NCBI GenBank assembly: GCA_025094145.1
Contig: JALLLS010000071.1
Span: 62,001-126,000 of the forward strand
DNA from: Spinellus fusiger
Taxonomy: Eukaryota > Mucoromycota > Mucoromycetes > Mucorales > Phycomycetaceae
Direction of reading: 5' to 3'
Length of the DNA: 64,000 bases
Position numbers and translations under genes: made by a program. Positions 47,726-59,947 of the stretch are shown in pieces (position 1 is the first letter of the stretch; every line of letters starts with the position of its first letter). Under the pieces are notes generated by a model. That model ran no database searches. It saw only the letters and a list, made by a program, of their open reading frames with translations, and had not been told where the DNA came from.

Positions 47726-49313
47726 AGCTTTTATTTATTCAATGAGAAGACGTTTAACAAAGACAATAGAATACTAATTACATTTGCATCATTCTACGAA
47801 TACAATTGGGTTTTTGAAGCTATTCTATTTTATTTAAAAAAAAGGACATTGTTATATACTCATTCTTTATGAAAATCAAATAAGCAAATTGAATCAATAA
47901 GAACATATCTATACTTTATACAGTACCATGGAGACATGGCTGAGAATGAATTGTCTTTGTATAGTTTTACTGTATTCGTAAAAGATGTCTGTGATTTACT
48001 CATCATCACACCTTTTCATTCGCATTATAATATATGAGCTTGTCTAAAAAGAGCCATCAAAACAAACAGTTAATCCATGCTAATAAATATATGATGTCAG
48101 TATATTTGCCATTCTTTCTAAAAACAGATGTTGGAGAACATGTGCATTTCTATTGTCCTACAAGAAGATCCTCGAGAATGTTAATGCTATTCCTTACAAA
48201 TACACCAAGTTCATACACCCTTGATGACCAATATTGAAAACCTTTTCTCTCATAATTGTAATAAGTATTGTTTGAGCACAGACACTTTAGGCTCATCAAG
48301 TCTGGCTCTTTATTTCGGAGCTTAGCCATTGTATTGGTATATTTCAGTGGTCTTTTGGGTCTGTCTTACCTTTAGCTTCAATGTAAACAATAGCTAAATC
48401 TCCTTACTTAGAAGGTGGAACAGACACACTAACAATAGATAATAATAATACTAAGAATTTGAGATAGAGATACTCTTGTTTAATTCAGTCATGCCAATCA
48501 TTGATAAAAGAGAAATTAAAACGAGGTGTTAAGCATGAACTTGAGGGTGTGCTATTATAAAACAGTAATTGTTTTACTTTGCAGAGTTTGTTAATCAATT
48601 GTCCAACCCCCTGCATTGCATTTATTCTCCAGCAAAGGCATCAGTGAGAAAGATCAACAGGATTATATTAAATGCCAAAATAGAAAGCTGTGATAGCCCT
48701 TATGCAACAATGACAAAGAGCTGAATCGATGCACTATACTAAAATAAGTGCATGGAAGATATTTTTAACTATTCATAGAGAGAAAAAGGGATATTAAAAG
48801 ATCTATCATCTGATGACGAGAAATAGGTTGTGAAATACCTTGTATTATAAGCAAAAGGTTAAACTAGAAATAAATAAATAAAAACATTAGAATACTTGAT
48901 ATACAAGAACAGAGAAGTTATAGAACATTTAGATAGATTCAAAACAATTAATAAGCAAACAAATGCTAAATAAAAATTTCAAGTTCTATTTGACTTGGCA
49001 TTACAGCCCATTGATCATTCTTTACTGATTTTCCTTTCAGTGCTATAGACCTGAATGTCTAAAATATCTATGCATGAGTTTATGTGTTGATTTGGCGTCT
49101 TGTACATCGATTTAAAGATTCAAGAAATAAGGTTTGATCAGTAGCGTATTATTTCAGTGTTAATCATTTAGATCAGCGATTGAGATATTCTACAAAAGAC
49201 AAATGCCCATCTATGACAGCGACAAAATAGAACAAGCTCATCGACATGTCGGCCATTGTATTTGCATTTACAATAGGAACTGAGTTGGAGACATAACCTC
49301 ATTTACTCAACTG
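47726..49313. other. AT-rich intergenic region
   Basis: No supported gene. ORF 48034-48237 shows no recognisable motif. Confidence 0.5.
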
Positions 49314-49315
49314 TA

Positions 49316-49400
49316 CACTACTTCCAAAAATTAATGTCACATCTGCGTATATATTGTATTATAAATATTTATGAAACGCGACTAATTTTTGGAAGTAGTG
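49316..49400. mobile_element. 85-bp Tc1/mariner-type MITE
   Basis: Perfect 18-bp terminal inverted repeats CACTACTTCCAAAAATTA at 49316-49333 and 49383-49400, flanked on both sides by TA (49314-49315, 49401-49402), the signature target duplication of Tc1/mariner transposons. Too short for a transposase, so it would depend on a related element elsewhere. Its terminal repeats differ from those of the 55975-57591 element apart from the CACTA start. Confidence 0.85.
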
Positions 49401-49402
49401 TA

Positions 49403-51489
49403 TCTCAGGTTTCTTTTGTATTTGAAGTGTTTCTATGTATATCCCTTTTTTTTCATACGATCTCACAGGGTGGCTAATATGCCCAATGCGCGAATAGCAA
49501 ACCACACCCAAAAAAAATAAAAATACTTTCAACTGTATCTCAGGTTTCAAGCCACTGTTAGGTGCGTGTGCGACTTTCTCAAGATGAAAAATATGGGAAT
49601 AATACTTCCATCTTTGTAACTTAACAACTTGCATCTCACCTACACACCAGGATATTTTTCTGGCCTTTAAGCGGTGATACCTCCTTCCTTTTACGTCACA
49701 ATAAAAAATTCCCTTCTATGTATCTGTGTTTAAAATCAAAGGTTTGTAAGTATCTAGATTATTATTTCCTTTTGTGGATACCTCAATATTAAATTGTATT
49801 ATCAATAGAATTCACAACCTAAAAGCCTTGTGCTTTATCCTTGAGAGATAGATAACTATGCTCAAGAGTATACCCTAGAGACCCTAGATAGTATAGAAGA
49901 CCACCTAAGACTGACTTGAAAGGAGTCTTTAATTGCCTAATAACAATACAATGAGTGTCTTGTGGAATACAATGAGCTCAAGCCCAGATGAAGACACTGC
50001 TTACTTTTTTTTATCACTAGAATAGTCCTTGGTAGTGTCTATCACCTCCTTCTATTGTTTCTCTTTGTTAATAATGGCACATTACCTTGCTTAGTTATGC
50101 TCATCTTGATGAGTACTTAAATATTAAGTTGTATGTGCAGTGTGAGAAATAACAAAAGGAGGGGAATATCAAAACAAATGATTTCTCTCTCTATACTAGT
50201 GAGGCATACACTATAGCCCTCACTCATAAAATTCACAAATCAAACAATCCACACTCTATTTGCCTTGGGCCTAAAGTCCAGTATTAGAAACAATACTTTG
50301 TTATCATTAAGCATCACTGTTAATACCAGTTACAATAACATAGTTGCTGAAGTGATTATAAATATTGAGTCAATGTATGAATACACTGTTCTCAACACAA
50401 GTAAGTTTGATTCTATTTTATGGACAATAATCACTAAAGTTAATTCAGTGTGTTCTGTAATAAATCTTTTTCCATCAATGTTATGCAGAAAATATTGTGG
50501 GCTTATGGATAGCATATTATGTTAATAAATTCAGTGATTGAGTTGCAATGTCAGCTTTACTTCTTCCTTTTATCCAACTTTATAGTGTTTAATTGCACAG
50601 TCCATAGTCAATGCCAAGACAGACAGACAGTGAAAAGGTTCCTTTCAAGCACATTAGCCAACTGAAGAAATAATATAATCTCATTGTTCATATATTTTCT
50701 TTTATATCCAAAAAAAATTCTGTTGCTATGAGACAAGAGACACACAGGACCTCTTAAGGCTGGTTACTCATACGGAGATTGACAGAAAAGAGAAGGATAT
50801 GAGGTGACAGAAGGCAAAATAGTAGTTGTAATAATGGTACCCTATGGGAATACAGAAAGAAAACAGGTCGAGAATAAGAAACAGTCAGTTGCTCAAGTCC
50901 TTAAAGCCTACCTTGTTTATACTCTAGGAAGCTATCTGGATTAAAGTCTATCTTATTAAATATGTAGACAACTACACTTTTATATTAGTTTTCTATTTTT
51001 TTTACTATTAATTTCTCTAATTTGCTATTCTCAAGTAATAGCTATGGTATTCATAGAACATCCAAGCAGACTGGGAAGAGTGGCTGCCCTATCCTATAGT
51101 GTGTATAATCTTGGTCCTGTATTTCAAGGCTATAGAATTCCATAAAGTGATTTTATTGTAAAAAAAAAAAGGTTTCTCTCTTCCCCTGAAACATACATAG
51201 GACAAGATAAAAGAATCCATCTCTGAATTTACTGAGATGTTATTATCGTATAACTTTGATCCTTATAGCATAAAGAGATATATATAAAAGTAGTCTCAAA
51301 ATATATACCATGTAACTTTGAGGAATATATCCTATATTCTGTAATAAAGGGCACTAAGATCATCAACAGGACCACTAGAAAGATAAATATATAGATATTT
51401 GGTCTTTAGCAGGGACATAACACACAATTTAAGCACAACGGGTAACTAGGCAACTGTTTTTAAGCAATTCTTTTATTTTAATAAACCCA
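49403..51489. other. AT-rich intergenic region
   Basis: No supported gene. A frame at 50265-50525 starts with a non-ATG codon and lacks recognisable motifs. The 5' half of the Fanzor-like gene that follows was not found here. Confidence 0.5.
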
Positions 51490-52062
51490 GTGAATCCGTT
51501 AAAAAGGCAAGAAGGTGCCAGTTCAAGGGTAATACAATACACACATAGAGAGTACATTAATACATCTCGAACTAATTATTTTTACTATCATTTTATTATT
51601 AAAAAGGGGTATTGGCACCTAAAAGGATTGGAGTATGATCCTACCAAGCTACCAGTCGTTGCTTATGGCACAGGAATAAAGGTAAAAGATGCTGCCAAAT
51701 TTAAAGGCCATTGTGTTGGTTTGACGAGAGTTTTATATCAATCATTGAAAAAGAGACAAAAGGGTGGAGATCTTATGGTTGATGTTGATAAACTTCGAAA
51801 ATCGAGAGTAAACATGATTGACCTCTCACCCAATATAAAAAGCTCTTCTAACAGCTACTCTTATTTTTGTTCTCAAGATCTGCCACACTTGTAGCACACA
51901 TAACCTCACTGAGGTATTAGTAAAATTCAACAGTATCTGCGCTTGCCAAAGTTGTGGAATTGTTTGGAACAGGGATATGAATGCATTAAAAATATCCTTA
52001 AGATTGCAGAAGAGGTTTTAAAGGGTCACCACCGACCAGTTCCTTTCTGTCGAGAAGAATAG
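51490..52062 (+). pseudogene. Fanzor / TnpB-like RNA-guided nuclease fossil, C-terminal half
   Basis: Remnant of a eukaryotic TnpB relative (Fanzor, OMEGA nuclease). The first frame (51490-51894) holds HREYINTSRTNYFYYH, LPVVAYGTG and LTRVLYQSLKKRQKGGDLMV, matching the order seen around the RuvC-II to zinc-ribbon part of the family. A +1 shift near 51870 leads to ICHTC (CxxC at 51881-51892), ACQSCG (CxxC at 51944-51955) and WNRDMNA, whose Asp codon 51974-51976 corresponds to the third RuvC catalytic residue. A second shift near 51990 leads to NILKIAEEVLKGHHRPVPF and a stop at 52060-52062. Two frameshifts and no N-terminal half make it inactive. Intact Fanzors are known from Mucoromycota and chytrids. 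No RNA guide scaffold or element ends were identified. Confidence 0.7.
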
Positions 52063-53446
52063 ATATTTGTATTCATATTATATATCACCACATCGAAAGT
52101 GGTTTCCTCCAGGATTCAGATATTTACAGGTAAATCTACATAATCTATTTATTTAAAAACTAACATGAATACATCTTAATTTATTTTTGCTCCTTTTCAA
52201 ATCGATGTGTCATTTCTTAAACAATTGTAGTTCGACTATTTCCTTTTATATCATAAAAATCTCCTGGTGTGTAAACAAGAATGCTTAATCAGCAATGACA
52301 AAATAGATAACATAACAAAATAAAACTCGCGGATAAAATATAAAGTTGTTAGTCTGTTCTTATCTAAAAACAGTTTACTATGAGAGAGGACTATTTATAA
52401 ATTATCATTATTTTCTTTTCATGGCTTGGCTTTTATATCGTTCTAATGTTTTATAGCAAATATATAATTAACTCTTCTGTAAACATCTGGTGAAGTATTC
52501 TGGTGAATCATCTTTTGACACCCAATCTATGATTATTTTCATCAATCTATGGAAAAGGAGGGAAGATATAGTAAGGCTATATGATACATTAGCATGTCAG
52601 TCTCAAGGAAGTACAATTAAAATAGACCGACTTTTCGTTTCTTCTATTAAAAAGTGATACAAGTTTGAACTCAAAACTACTTTAGTAGTTCATCAATAGA
52701 ATTAAAACGAGTGGTGACATTGTATGATCTTACGCCATGTCATTTATACTATGATTTAGCTTGTAATTGATAATCACATTTTTATTCTGGTTTTGAAAGT
52801 CATTTAGAATCCACTAACTTAGGCGTGCCTTATTTATAATCAAACGTATTTGCATGATACTTAAATCTAAATAAAATAAAATAAAAGTGATAGTAGCAAA
52901 AGTACATACATAATAAATTATATTCATAGAGGTTGATTTTGACTCACAGTCAAATATTCTTTACAGTCAATGAAATATACCCGATGGAATCTCCCACAAC
53001 ATTACACACACTGCAATAAACATTCCATTAGTTACTCTATTAAAGTAACAAATTGGCAGTGAAAAGACTGTATACTTTGCAAGACCCCATTTAAGAGAGC
53101 TAAACAAAGCCATACTCTGCTTGGACGGTTGCTATGATCTTCTTAGTATACTTCTCTCTCTCTGCTAACATAAGTATCTTTTGAGTGAAGTTCTTTATCA
53201 TCATTTATCTCTCATTAGAAGCTTTATGTTATTATTTTGCTTTACGACTTCACAATATCCTTTTTTCCTTCTGTTTACATGAGGTTGGTTATCAGTTCCA
53301 CTGCACAAATAGCACAGAATACAAAAAAAAAGTTACTGACTTATGATGCCTTATAACTAACTATATTTTCAGTCTTTTTAAAAAGTACAATGGATACATA
53401 TAGTGAAACATTCTATTTTAAAGAATATAAAAGTATTCTATAATTA
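52063..53446. other. AT-rich intergenic region
   Basis: No supported gene. A stretch close to 53400 resembles the spacer after copies A and B (TTTCACTATATGTATCCATT), but no transposon relic follows here. Confidence 0.45.
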
Positions 53447-55551
53447 CTACATAACACGCCGACTTTTTAAATCTTCATCAGCATTGTTCTTATCATTTCT
53501 GTTCTGATAACGATAGGCCTCTCTAAGCTGATATAACATGTATTAAAACAGATATTCATAAATCAATACTATACTATCATTTACCAAATAATCGATGCCT
53601 CTCACACGCATTACATCCACATTATTCTCAACAACATCCATAATGTAATCATTGCTCATTTGTGAGAACACGATACAATATATCATGGATGCAAACATCT
53701 GATCCAATTGACTCAGTGTAGTATTCTCGAGTTTCCACTCAAGTACCCTTTCTTCGCGTGTGTATTCTTTGAGTTGACTTATATTATGGGTTGGCTTAGT
53801 TCCTGGTACTTTGTTTTCCGTGGAAGTCTTTTTTTTCCCGTTGGATACTTCTGAGTTTCTTTAGTTGACATTCAAGAGATACTATTTGATCTAGTTTCTC
53901 ATCATAAGATCCAGAATTATATCCAGTTTCATTCCATTTTTTTTATCTTTCATATTCTTGAGGTTACTTTCTCTTCACTGTAGAACAGCTTCATAAAATA
54001 CACTTTCATTAACATTTGTTTGAAGATTGTTGATCTGTAGAGCCTTTAGAGCAACAATTTCTTTTACATTTATCCATCCAGGATCAGCAAATAAATCAAC
54101 ACAGTTGGATCTCATAAAAGCAACACAAGTCTCTTCTAACTCAGTACAATTATAGTCATCTGTACATGCCATCATTTACTGTTAGTTAACCAAAATATAT
54201 TTGGGTGTCTGATGTTGACTTGCCTGCTATGTTCCATATCTCCCACAAAGTACTGCAGCTAATGCTCAATTGTAGATAGTATACTACTTCAGAGATAAAT
54301 CTTTCCATTATAAATTTATCTGCTTCTCTCAATAGGCTGGCACAGTCTTTTATGCTTCCAATGTCAATCTTGTTGGTATGAACAAAGTCCAGAATTCTTT
54401 CAAATACTTTAGGATCCACTCCTCGAAGAATGATCTCTTTTTCTGTAGATTCTTTCATGCCACTTGTAAATAGCTCTTTAAAAAATGGGGATGATACAGC
54501 TAGAATACACTTTATACTATAAAACACTTGGCTATTTGATATATCTTCATCATCAGCGCCGGTTTCTGATTCTTCTTCACTCTCAAATACTCGAATAGTG
54601 ACATCGTGAAATCGTGAAATAAATCTACTGTCAAACTGAAGAGGTGCTTGGATCATAGGGTTGGGCTTCACTTTTAGTTGATGAGTATCTACTTCTTCGA
54701 GTTTGACAGAGATAGTAAGAGTGTCGTTGTCAATATAGTCATCAATATATACCACAGATATAAACCGTGGATACCCATATATAGGAAACTCAACTATAGA
54801 ATGTCACAGTTAAATTCAATTGTGATCATTAGTCATTTGTCTACCTAAATCATAGAGATGTTCAAATTCTACCAACAGTTGATTAATATGTATTCAGGTA
54901 TACTATGCCATAGAAATAATCTTCTTAATTTTTACTATAGATTCAGGGGTAGATTTTGTAGGTGATATCATGGTGATCTCGGCTTTAACATTAGGTTCTG
55001 ATTTGTTAGTACTTCCTGTTAATAATGTTCCTCCACAAATTAAGTGAATTCCAATATGCTATTATGGCAATTAAGTTGAGAACTAGTAAACAAATAAAGT
55101 ATTCTATTACTTGTTTTTGATAGTATACCTCATCATTGTCTATTCCTTTGTATATCTATCAAGTGTATATGTTTAATTGGTAATACAAGCGAAGAACCAT
55201 GATTTGGTTTGTTTGTCTATTTCTACCTCAAGGTACCTATAGACATATAGTTAATACTTTTGTTTGACATGAAACAATAATTACGAGAAAGAAACGTATA
55301 CTAGGATAAAGTATATGCAATGCATTGTATTGTTAGCTTACCATTGATAGTTTCTTCCTTGAAAATATGGACTGCGTACTCTAAAACGTGTCTTAATATT
55401 TGACCATTCAGAAATTGACCATATGAAAGAGTATTCCTTGGGTTCAACTGTTCCTATAAGTATACTCGCTTATGTAATATCAAGAACAATTATATAAATA
55501 TTTGCTATAGCATACAACATGTGAACATTGATTATGCCTATACTTACTCAT
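53447..55551 (-). pseudogene. MATH-BTB copy C, pseudogene
   Basis: Third paralogue, opposite strand. The MATH part reads WSISEWSNIKTRF and SPYFQGRNYQW. The BTB exon (54224-54755 and upstream) is open with substitutions such as YSIKCILAVSSPFFKELFTS. The GC-AG intron is conserved at 54160-54223. In the next exon a Trp codon is TGA (53975-53977) within EAVLQ-stop-RESNLK, and several frameshifts and stops follow to about 53800 before the frame is recognisable again (LDQMFASMIYCI). The tail exon is present and ends at 53447. Likely non-functional, or at most a truncated MATH-BTB protein that lacks the BACK-like region. Confidence 0.8.
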
Positions 55552-55974
55552 ACTGAGAATGAAGAGAGAAAGAGATAAGTATAGTATTGCTATGTATTAT
55601 CGTTTTATAGACAAAGACAATGACCATATAATGCAGTACATAAAATGTTGAGCTCATTGTTCTGTATAGATTGTAGTTTTTATTCATTCATAAGATAAAC
55701 TTGTAGATAAAAAGACCACCCCTAGTTATTGATTGTAATGTTTTCCCTTTGTATATTTTATTATTGATAATTGTGTGTGTATGTTTTCATTCTATTAAGA
55801 TATTCTTGAACAATAAATACAAATAATAAATAGCATAATGAATCAACTAATTACTATGAGAATCAGTTGATAGAATCAAAGCAAGGACATGTGCTATGTA
55901 GTATTGATTTGATATTAAAAATCTAGCCAATAGAGCATCTGTATATAAATAAATTGATAAACCAGTTGTTTATA
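55552..55974. other. Upstream region of copy C
   Basis: AT-rich and only weakly similar to the upstream regions of copies A and B; no TTGGACGTCCAA palindrome. No gene. Confidence 0.4.
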
Positions 55975-56005
55975 CACTATTTTCACTTATTATTGTCGCA
56001 CTTTT
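55975..56005 (+). repeat. Left 31-bp terminal inverted repeat
   Basis: Begins CACTATTTTC and ends GTCGCACTTTT. Perfect inverse of 57561-57591. A second ATGTCGCA motif lies at 56016-56023. Confidence 0.95.
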
Positions 56006-56113
56006 AGAGAAAAATATGTCGCATTAATTAATTAAAATTTGGCATAGTAAAAGATTTAAAACTGGCGTATTCTAAGTACTTGAGGTTTTCTTACATTTTA
56101 CTTTTCTTAAGAA

Positions 56114-57433
56114 ATGAATAACATTGTGCACGAAGACGGCCAAGGAAATATCTATAATGATGAAGGCATAGCCGTTACAGTAGTGGAGATGGGGGTAGAC
56201 GAGGAGACATACCCCATTGAGACGGTTACAAATTTCGGGATGTACCTTGACCTCAAACCACCCGAGAAGCCAGAAAGAAGAACTGTACAACAATCCGTAG
56301 ACAGAGATGTCAATACGGAAGAGGATAACAGAGCTCCTGGTATCCACAGGCATTAAAAATATTCCGAAAAAGAGCAGTTGTTTGTATTGATTTATGAAAG
56401 GGGTATGAGCGTCAGAGCTGCTGCGCTGAAACTTCAAATCCACCCACGCACTGCTCAGCGATGGTACTCAAACGATCAGCAGAATCCTCAGACATTCATT
56501 GCCAGAAAAGAAGGTAGTGGAAGGCCAGTTGGTAGACCAGCACTACTTGACGATAGCCATAAAAGATTTTTGGTCGATTTATTGGACGATCAGCCCTCTT
56601 TAGTCCTGGATCAAATGATGGAGAGTTTGAGAACGTCTTTTATTGATTTAGAGATATCGAAAACAGCTCTCTACAATTTTGTCACCAAAAATTGTAAGAT
56701 CAGTCTGAAAAGAGCCCATTTTCATTCAGTTGATCGTAATAGTCCTGAAAAGATCAAGAATCGAAAGGAGTGGGTACAGAAATGGATGGAGACAGACATG
56801 GACTACATGAGCAACTGTGTCTTTATAGATGAGGCGGCATTCCACATCAACATGAAGCGTACTTTTGACCAAGCAAAAGTAGGTACTCGTGCAGTAGTAA
56901 AAGTACCAAGAACGAGGGCCAAAACAACAACTATTATGGGAGCAACATCTGCTCAAGGCCTTGTCAATATAAAAGTAAGACGGCCTCGAATGTTGCCTGT
57001 TTCAAAGAAGAGAAGAACTACTGGATCTGGTGGGCCTTCTCAAAAACAAAGCAAAGGCACTGTTACTGGCCACTATATCAATTTCTTGAGCGATACAATG
57101 GATGTCATGGACAATTTTCCAGATGTTTTCAAGGATAATTACTTGATTATGGACAACGCCCCCATCCATATGAATGAAGACATTAAAAGCTTCATTGAAG
57201 GCTGTGGGTACAAGTGTGTTTATCTTCCCCCTTACTCACCAGAGTTGAATCCCATTGAGCAATTCTGGTCTGTTTGCAAAAGCAGGTTAAAAAGAGAAAG
57301 ACTCTTGGAAGAAGAAACACTGTCATCTAGAATCGCCAATGCATCTAACCAAGTTCTTCTCGGTGACCTCAGAGGGTTTTGCAAATACTTTGTCGATAGA
57401 TTTGAGGATTGCTTACAAGAGAAGCCTCTTTAA
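56114..57433 (+). pseudogene. Tc1/mariner (DD34E) transposase with one in-frame stop
   Basis: DDE-superfamily transposase of IS630/Tc1 type. Two open stretches (56114-56356 and 56378-57433) lie in the same frame and are separated by a single TAA at 56354-56356, so the ancestral protein would be about 439 residues. The second stretch has an HTH (MSVRAAALKLQIHPRTAQRW), a basic GRPVGRP hinge, then VFIDEAAFH (Asp), YLIMDNAPIH (Asp) and YSPELNPIEQFW (Glu). The last two acidic residues are 34 residues apart. The N-terminal stretch (MNNIVHEDGQGNIYNDEGIA) is acidic and may be dispensable. If translation can start inside or read through, the protein might still work; otherwise it is a fresh pseudogene. 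Confidence 0.85.
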
Positions 57434-57504
57434 AAATAAAACATTTATGTCGCATTTGCCGCATCCAACTTATACGCCATCTTTTAATTTATTAATGCGC
57501 CAAG

Positions 57505-57573
57505 TTTTTTTTCCAAAAGTGCGACAATTTTTTTTCCAAAAGTGCGACAATTTTTTTTCCAAAAGTGCGACAA
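57505..57573 (+). repeat. Three perfect 23-bp subterminal direct repeats
   Basis: Units at 57505-57527, 57528-57550 and 57551-57573, each eight T followed by CCAAAAGTGCGACAA. The last unit overlaps the right terminal repeat, so GTGCGACAA occurs three times at this end. Possible transposase binding sites. Confidence 0.95.
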
Positions 57574-57591
57574 TAATAAGTGAAAATAGTG
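57561..57591 (-). repeat. Right 31-bp terminal inverted repeat
   Basis: Perfect inverse of 55975-56005; followed by TA. Confidence 0.95.
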
Positions 57592-58381
57592 TACACGTTT
57601 ATAATACAAAAATACCTCATTGAGTTGGGATCTATAATCAACATACAAAAGATGTCTTAAATTAACCTTTTATTTATTAATAACTTATGAGCAATGTTAG
57701 AGCAGGTCTGAAGGTTGGTTTTCTTTTTATAATTCACCTATGTAGTTCTTTTTTAAAAGCCTTTAGTATCTTCAAATAGATCAAACATACAATAAAATAG
57801 TGGTCAAAATATAATAATTATCATGAGTATATGTTTATTCATTAAAGTATCACTAAGAGATTTAAAATATTGTAATCGATTATTTATCGATTTATTTATG
57901 TAGACATTGACCGATAAGGTTATGTAAACCTCACATGAAACTACTCTGTTTCTGTCTACAGTGAATATACATTCTCAAATATCAGAAAGACAGCATAAGC
58001 CTAAGAGTAGCTCAGTTAGCTATCATGATTATTAAAATAAAAAGATATCTTCAACTCGTGTATTTACTGAATGTTAGTGATAGTTATTGTACAGATGTCA
58101 ATATCAACATTAAGCATAAGCTAACAGAGTGTTAGTGCAGATATTAACCGTAACTAGTATTTAACAATAGGTTACTGTTGATCCTCTTATAATCATGGAA
58201 GAGAGAGAGAGAGAATACATTATGCCTTTTATGATCATACTATAGACAGACCTACTTATAAACAGAACATATAAAACACGAATAAACATCTATCTGTACT
58301 TCAACCATCCCAATAAGTGTTCACTTACATCCCAAAATAAAGCAAATCTGATGTTTATTATAGGATTCCAACATGCACACA
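57592..58381. other. AT-rich intergenic region
   Basis: No supported gene; it contains the downstream region of the minus-strand galactokinase. Confidence 0.5.
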
Positions 58382-59947
58382 TTACATTATATCCAATACA
58401 GCAGCCCCACCACACGGTTTGGTAGAAATAATAGCATCATCTAGTTCATCCTCACTCAATTCAGGAAAGTTGGGACGATAATAGTGTTCCTTAAGAGCAT
58501 CAATGATGTGAGTGACATTTTTCTCATCTGTCAACATCACTGTACATCCTCCCCAGCCAGCACCTGTAAGACGAGCACCATAAGCACCATTCTTCAGAGC
58601 AATAGCACATAGGGCATCGATCTCAGGACACGAACAATCAAAGGACTCCTTGCATGATGTCTGTGAGTCATTCATTAATCCACCAAGAGCTTCTAATGTG
58701 TCTTCTGTCACATTCTCACATCTATCAGCAAACTCATATACTCGAGAGGCTTCTGAGAATACATGTTGAGTGCGCTGCTGAAGTCTGAAGTAATCTGTTT
58801 CTACTGGGAAGCGTTCCATGTAGTTTTTAAAGAGAATGTCTTGGGGTATATCTGTCATGGTTGCCACCTGTTCTAGTGTGTAGCCTTCAGTATCATATCT
58901 TGGAAAAGCGGCTTGTGCCTTGTGCAGTATTTCAGAGAATTGCTGTTTTTTTGAAAGAGATGAAGTGCTGAAATACAAATCAAACACTTCTCTGAGAGTG
59001 TCTACTTGCTGAGGCAGTCCAAATGCCTTTGATAAGAACAGAGCAGCCATTTTAGTCTCTACTACTCTTAGATTATAGTGGCGAGGGGCAGTAACAAATT
59101 TGTCTGCCTTCACGAGTGTGTTGGCAATGACAAATGCCAGAGGAGGACGAGTAGAAGGAAGTTGGATGTGTTGAGCAGTAAGGCTTGGTACAAACTCAAC
59201 ACGAAGAGCATATCCTTTCTGAGAAAAGATGGAGGCACTTTGATCCATGCCACCACCATTGACGCCTACATTGCGCTCAGCAGTGATGGCTATTTCTGCC
59301 AATTCTTGTTTAGTGAAGGACAGTTGGTTAGCGGTAGCTACTGATAATGCCGCTGCACAGACAAAGGCAGCAGAAGAGGAAAGTCCACCACCAGCAGGAA
59401 CACTGCCATGGACCAACAAAGAGAGACCCTTGGGTTGGTCTAGTGATACATTCTCCAATATGCCCTACAATTGGTGAATATCCTGCATAAAGACCATCTA
59501 TAAATGTCTATGTCTATAGACTCTACCTTGTAACCACACTTGAAGTAGTTGGACCATTCGTGCTGGGAGTTATCAATGGTGACTACCTTTTCTTTCCCTT
59601 CATAGTCGAATTCCCGAGCAGGATAACGAAGATCGGCATTTGCAAGCGAAACCGAAGTCTCCTTTGATACAGCACCGAGAATAACGATATCACGCTCAAT
59701 GGCCATAGGAAGTACACCAAAACCACAGTAATCAATATGTTCACCAATCAAATTCACACGTCCTGGTGAGCGTACAATATACTCTGGTGAACAGCCATAG
59801 ATTTCTTTGAAGCGAGAAATAAGATCGTTGTAGCGTACACTGCTATATTCAATACAAATTCGTATATTCAACCTACCCTTGTTTTAATAGACAGGAAGTA
59901 TCATAGATAGCATCCAGTGAAGTACATACAGGCACAGTATCAGACAT
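58382..59947 (-). CDS. GAL1: Galactokinase
   Basis: Phosphorylates galactose at C1 in the Leloir pathway (GHMP kinase). Three exons (59877-59947, 59527-59842, 58382-59464) total 1470 nt, that is 489 residues, typical of fungal Gal1. The galactokinase signature GRVNLIGEHIDYCGF is followed by VLPMAIERD, the ATP loop VPAGGGLSSSAAF, the catalytic-base region NGGGMDQSAS, APRHYNLRVVETK, and the C-terminal block YGARLTGAGWGGCTVML. Start at the ATG 59945-59947 (MSDTVPVCTSLDAIYDTSC). The second intron (59465-59526) is canonical. The first (59843-59876) is GT-AG but only 34 nt, short for any fungus; the phase is exact, so I keep it with caution. Divergent from the bZIP gene. Confidence 0.92.

Larger units (their letters stand above)
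55975..57591 (+). mobile_element. Nearly intact Tc1/mariner element, 1617 bp
   Basis: Terminal inverted repeats of 31 bp match perfectly (55975-56005 against 57561-57591, beginning CACTATTTTCACTTATTA) and are flanked by TA at 55973-55974 and 57592-57593. One transposase reading frame fills the inside. Three tandem copies of a 23-bp unit lie at the right end and overlap the terminal repeat. Perfect repeats and the open transposase suggest a recent insertion. Confidence 0.92.
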
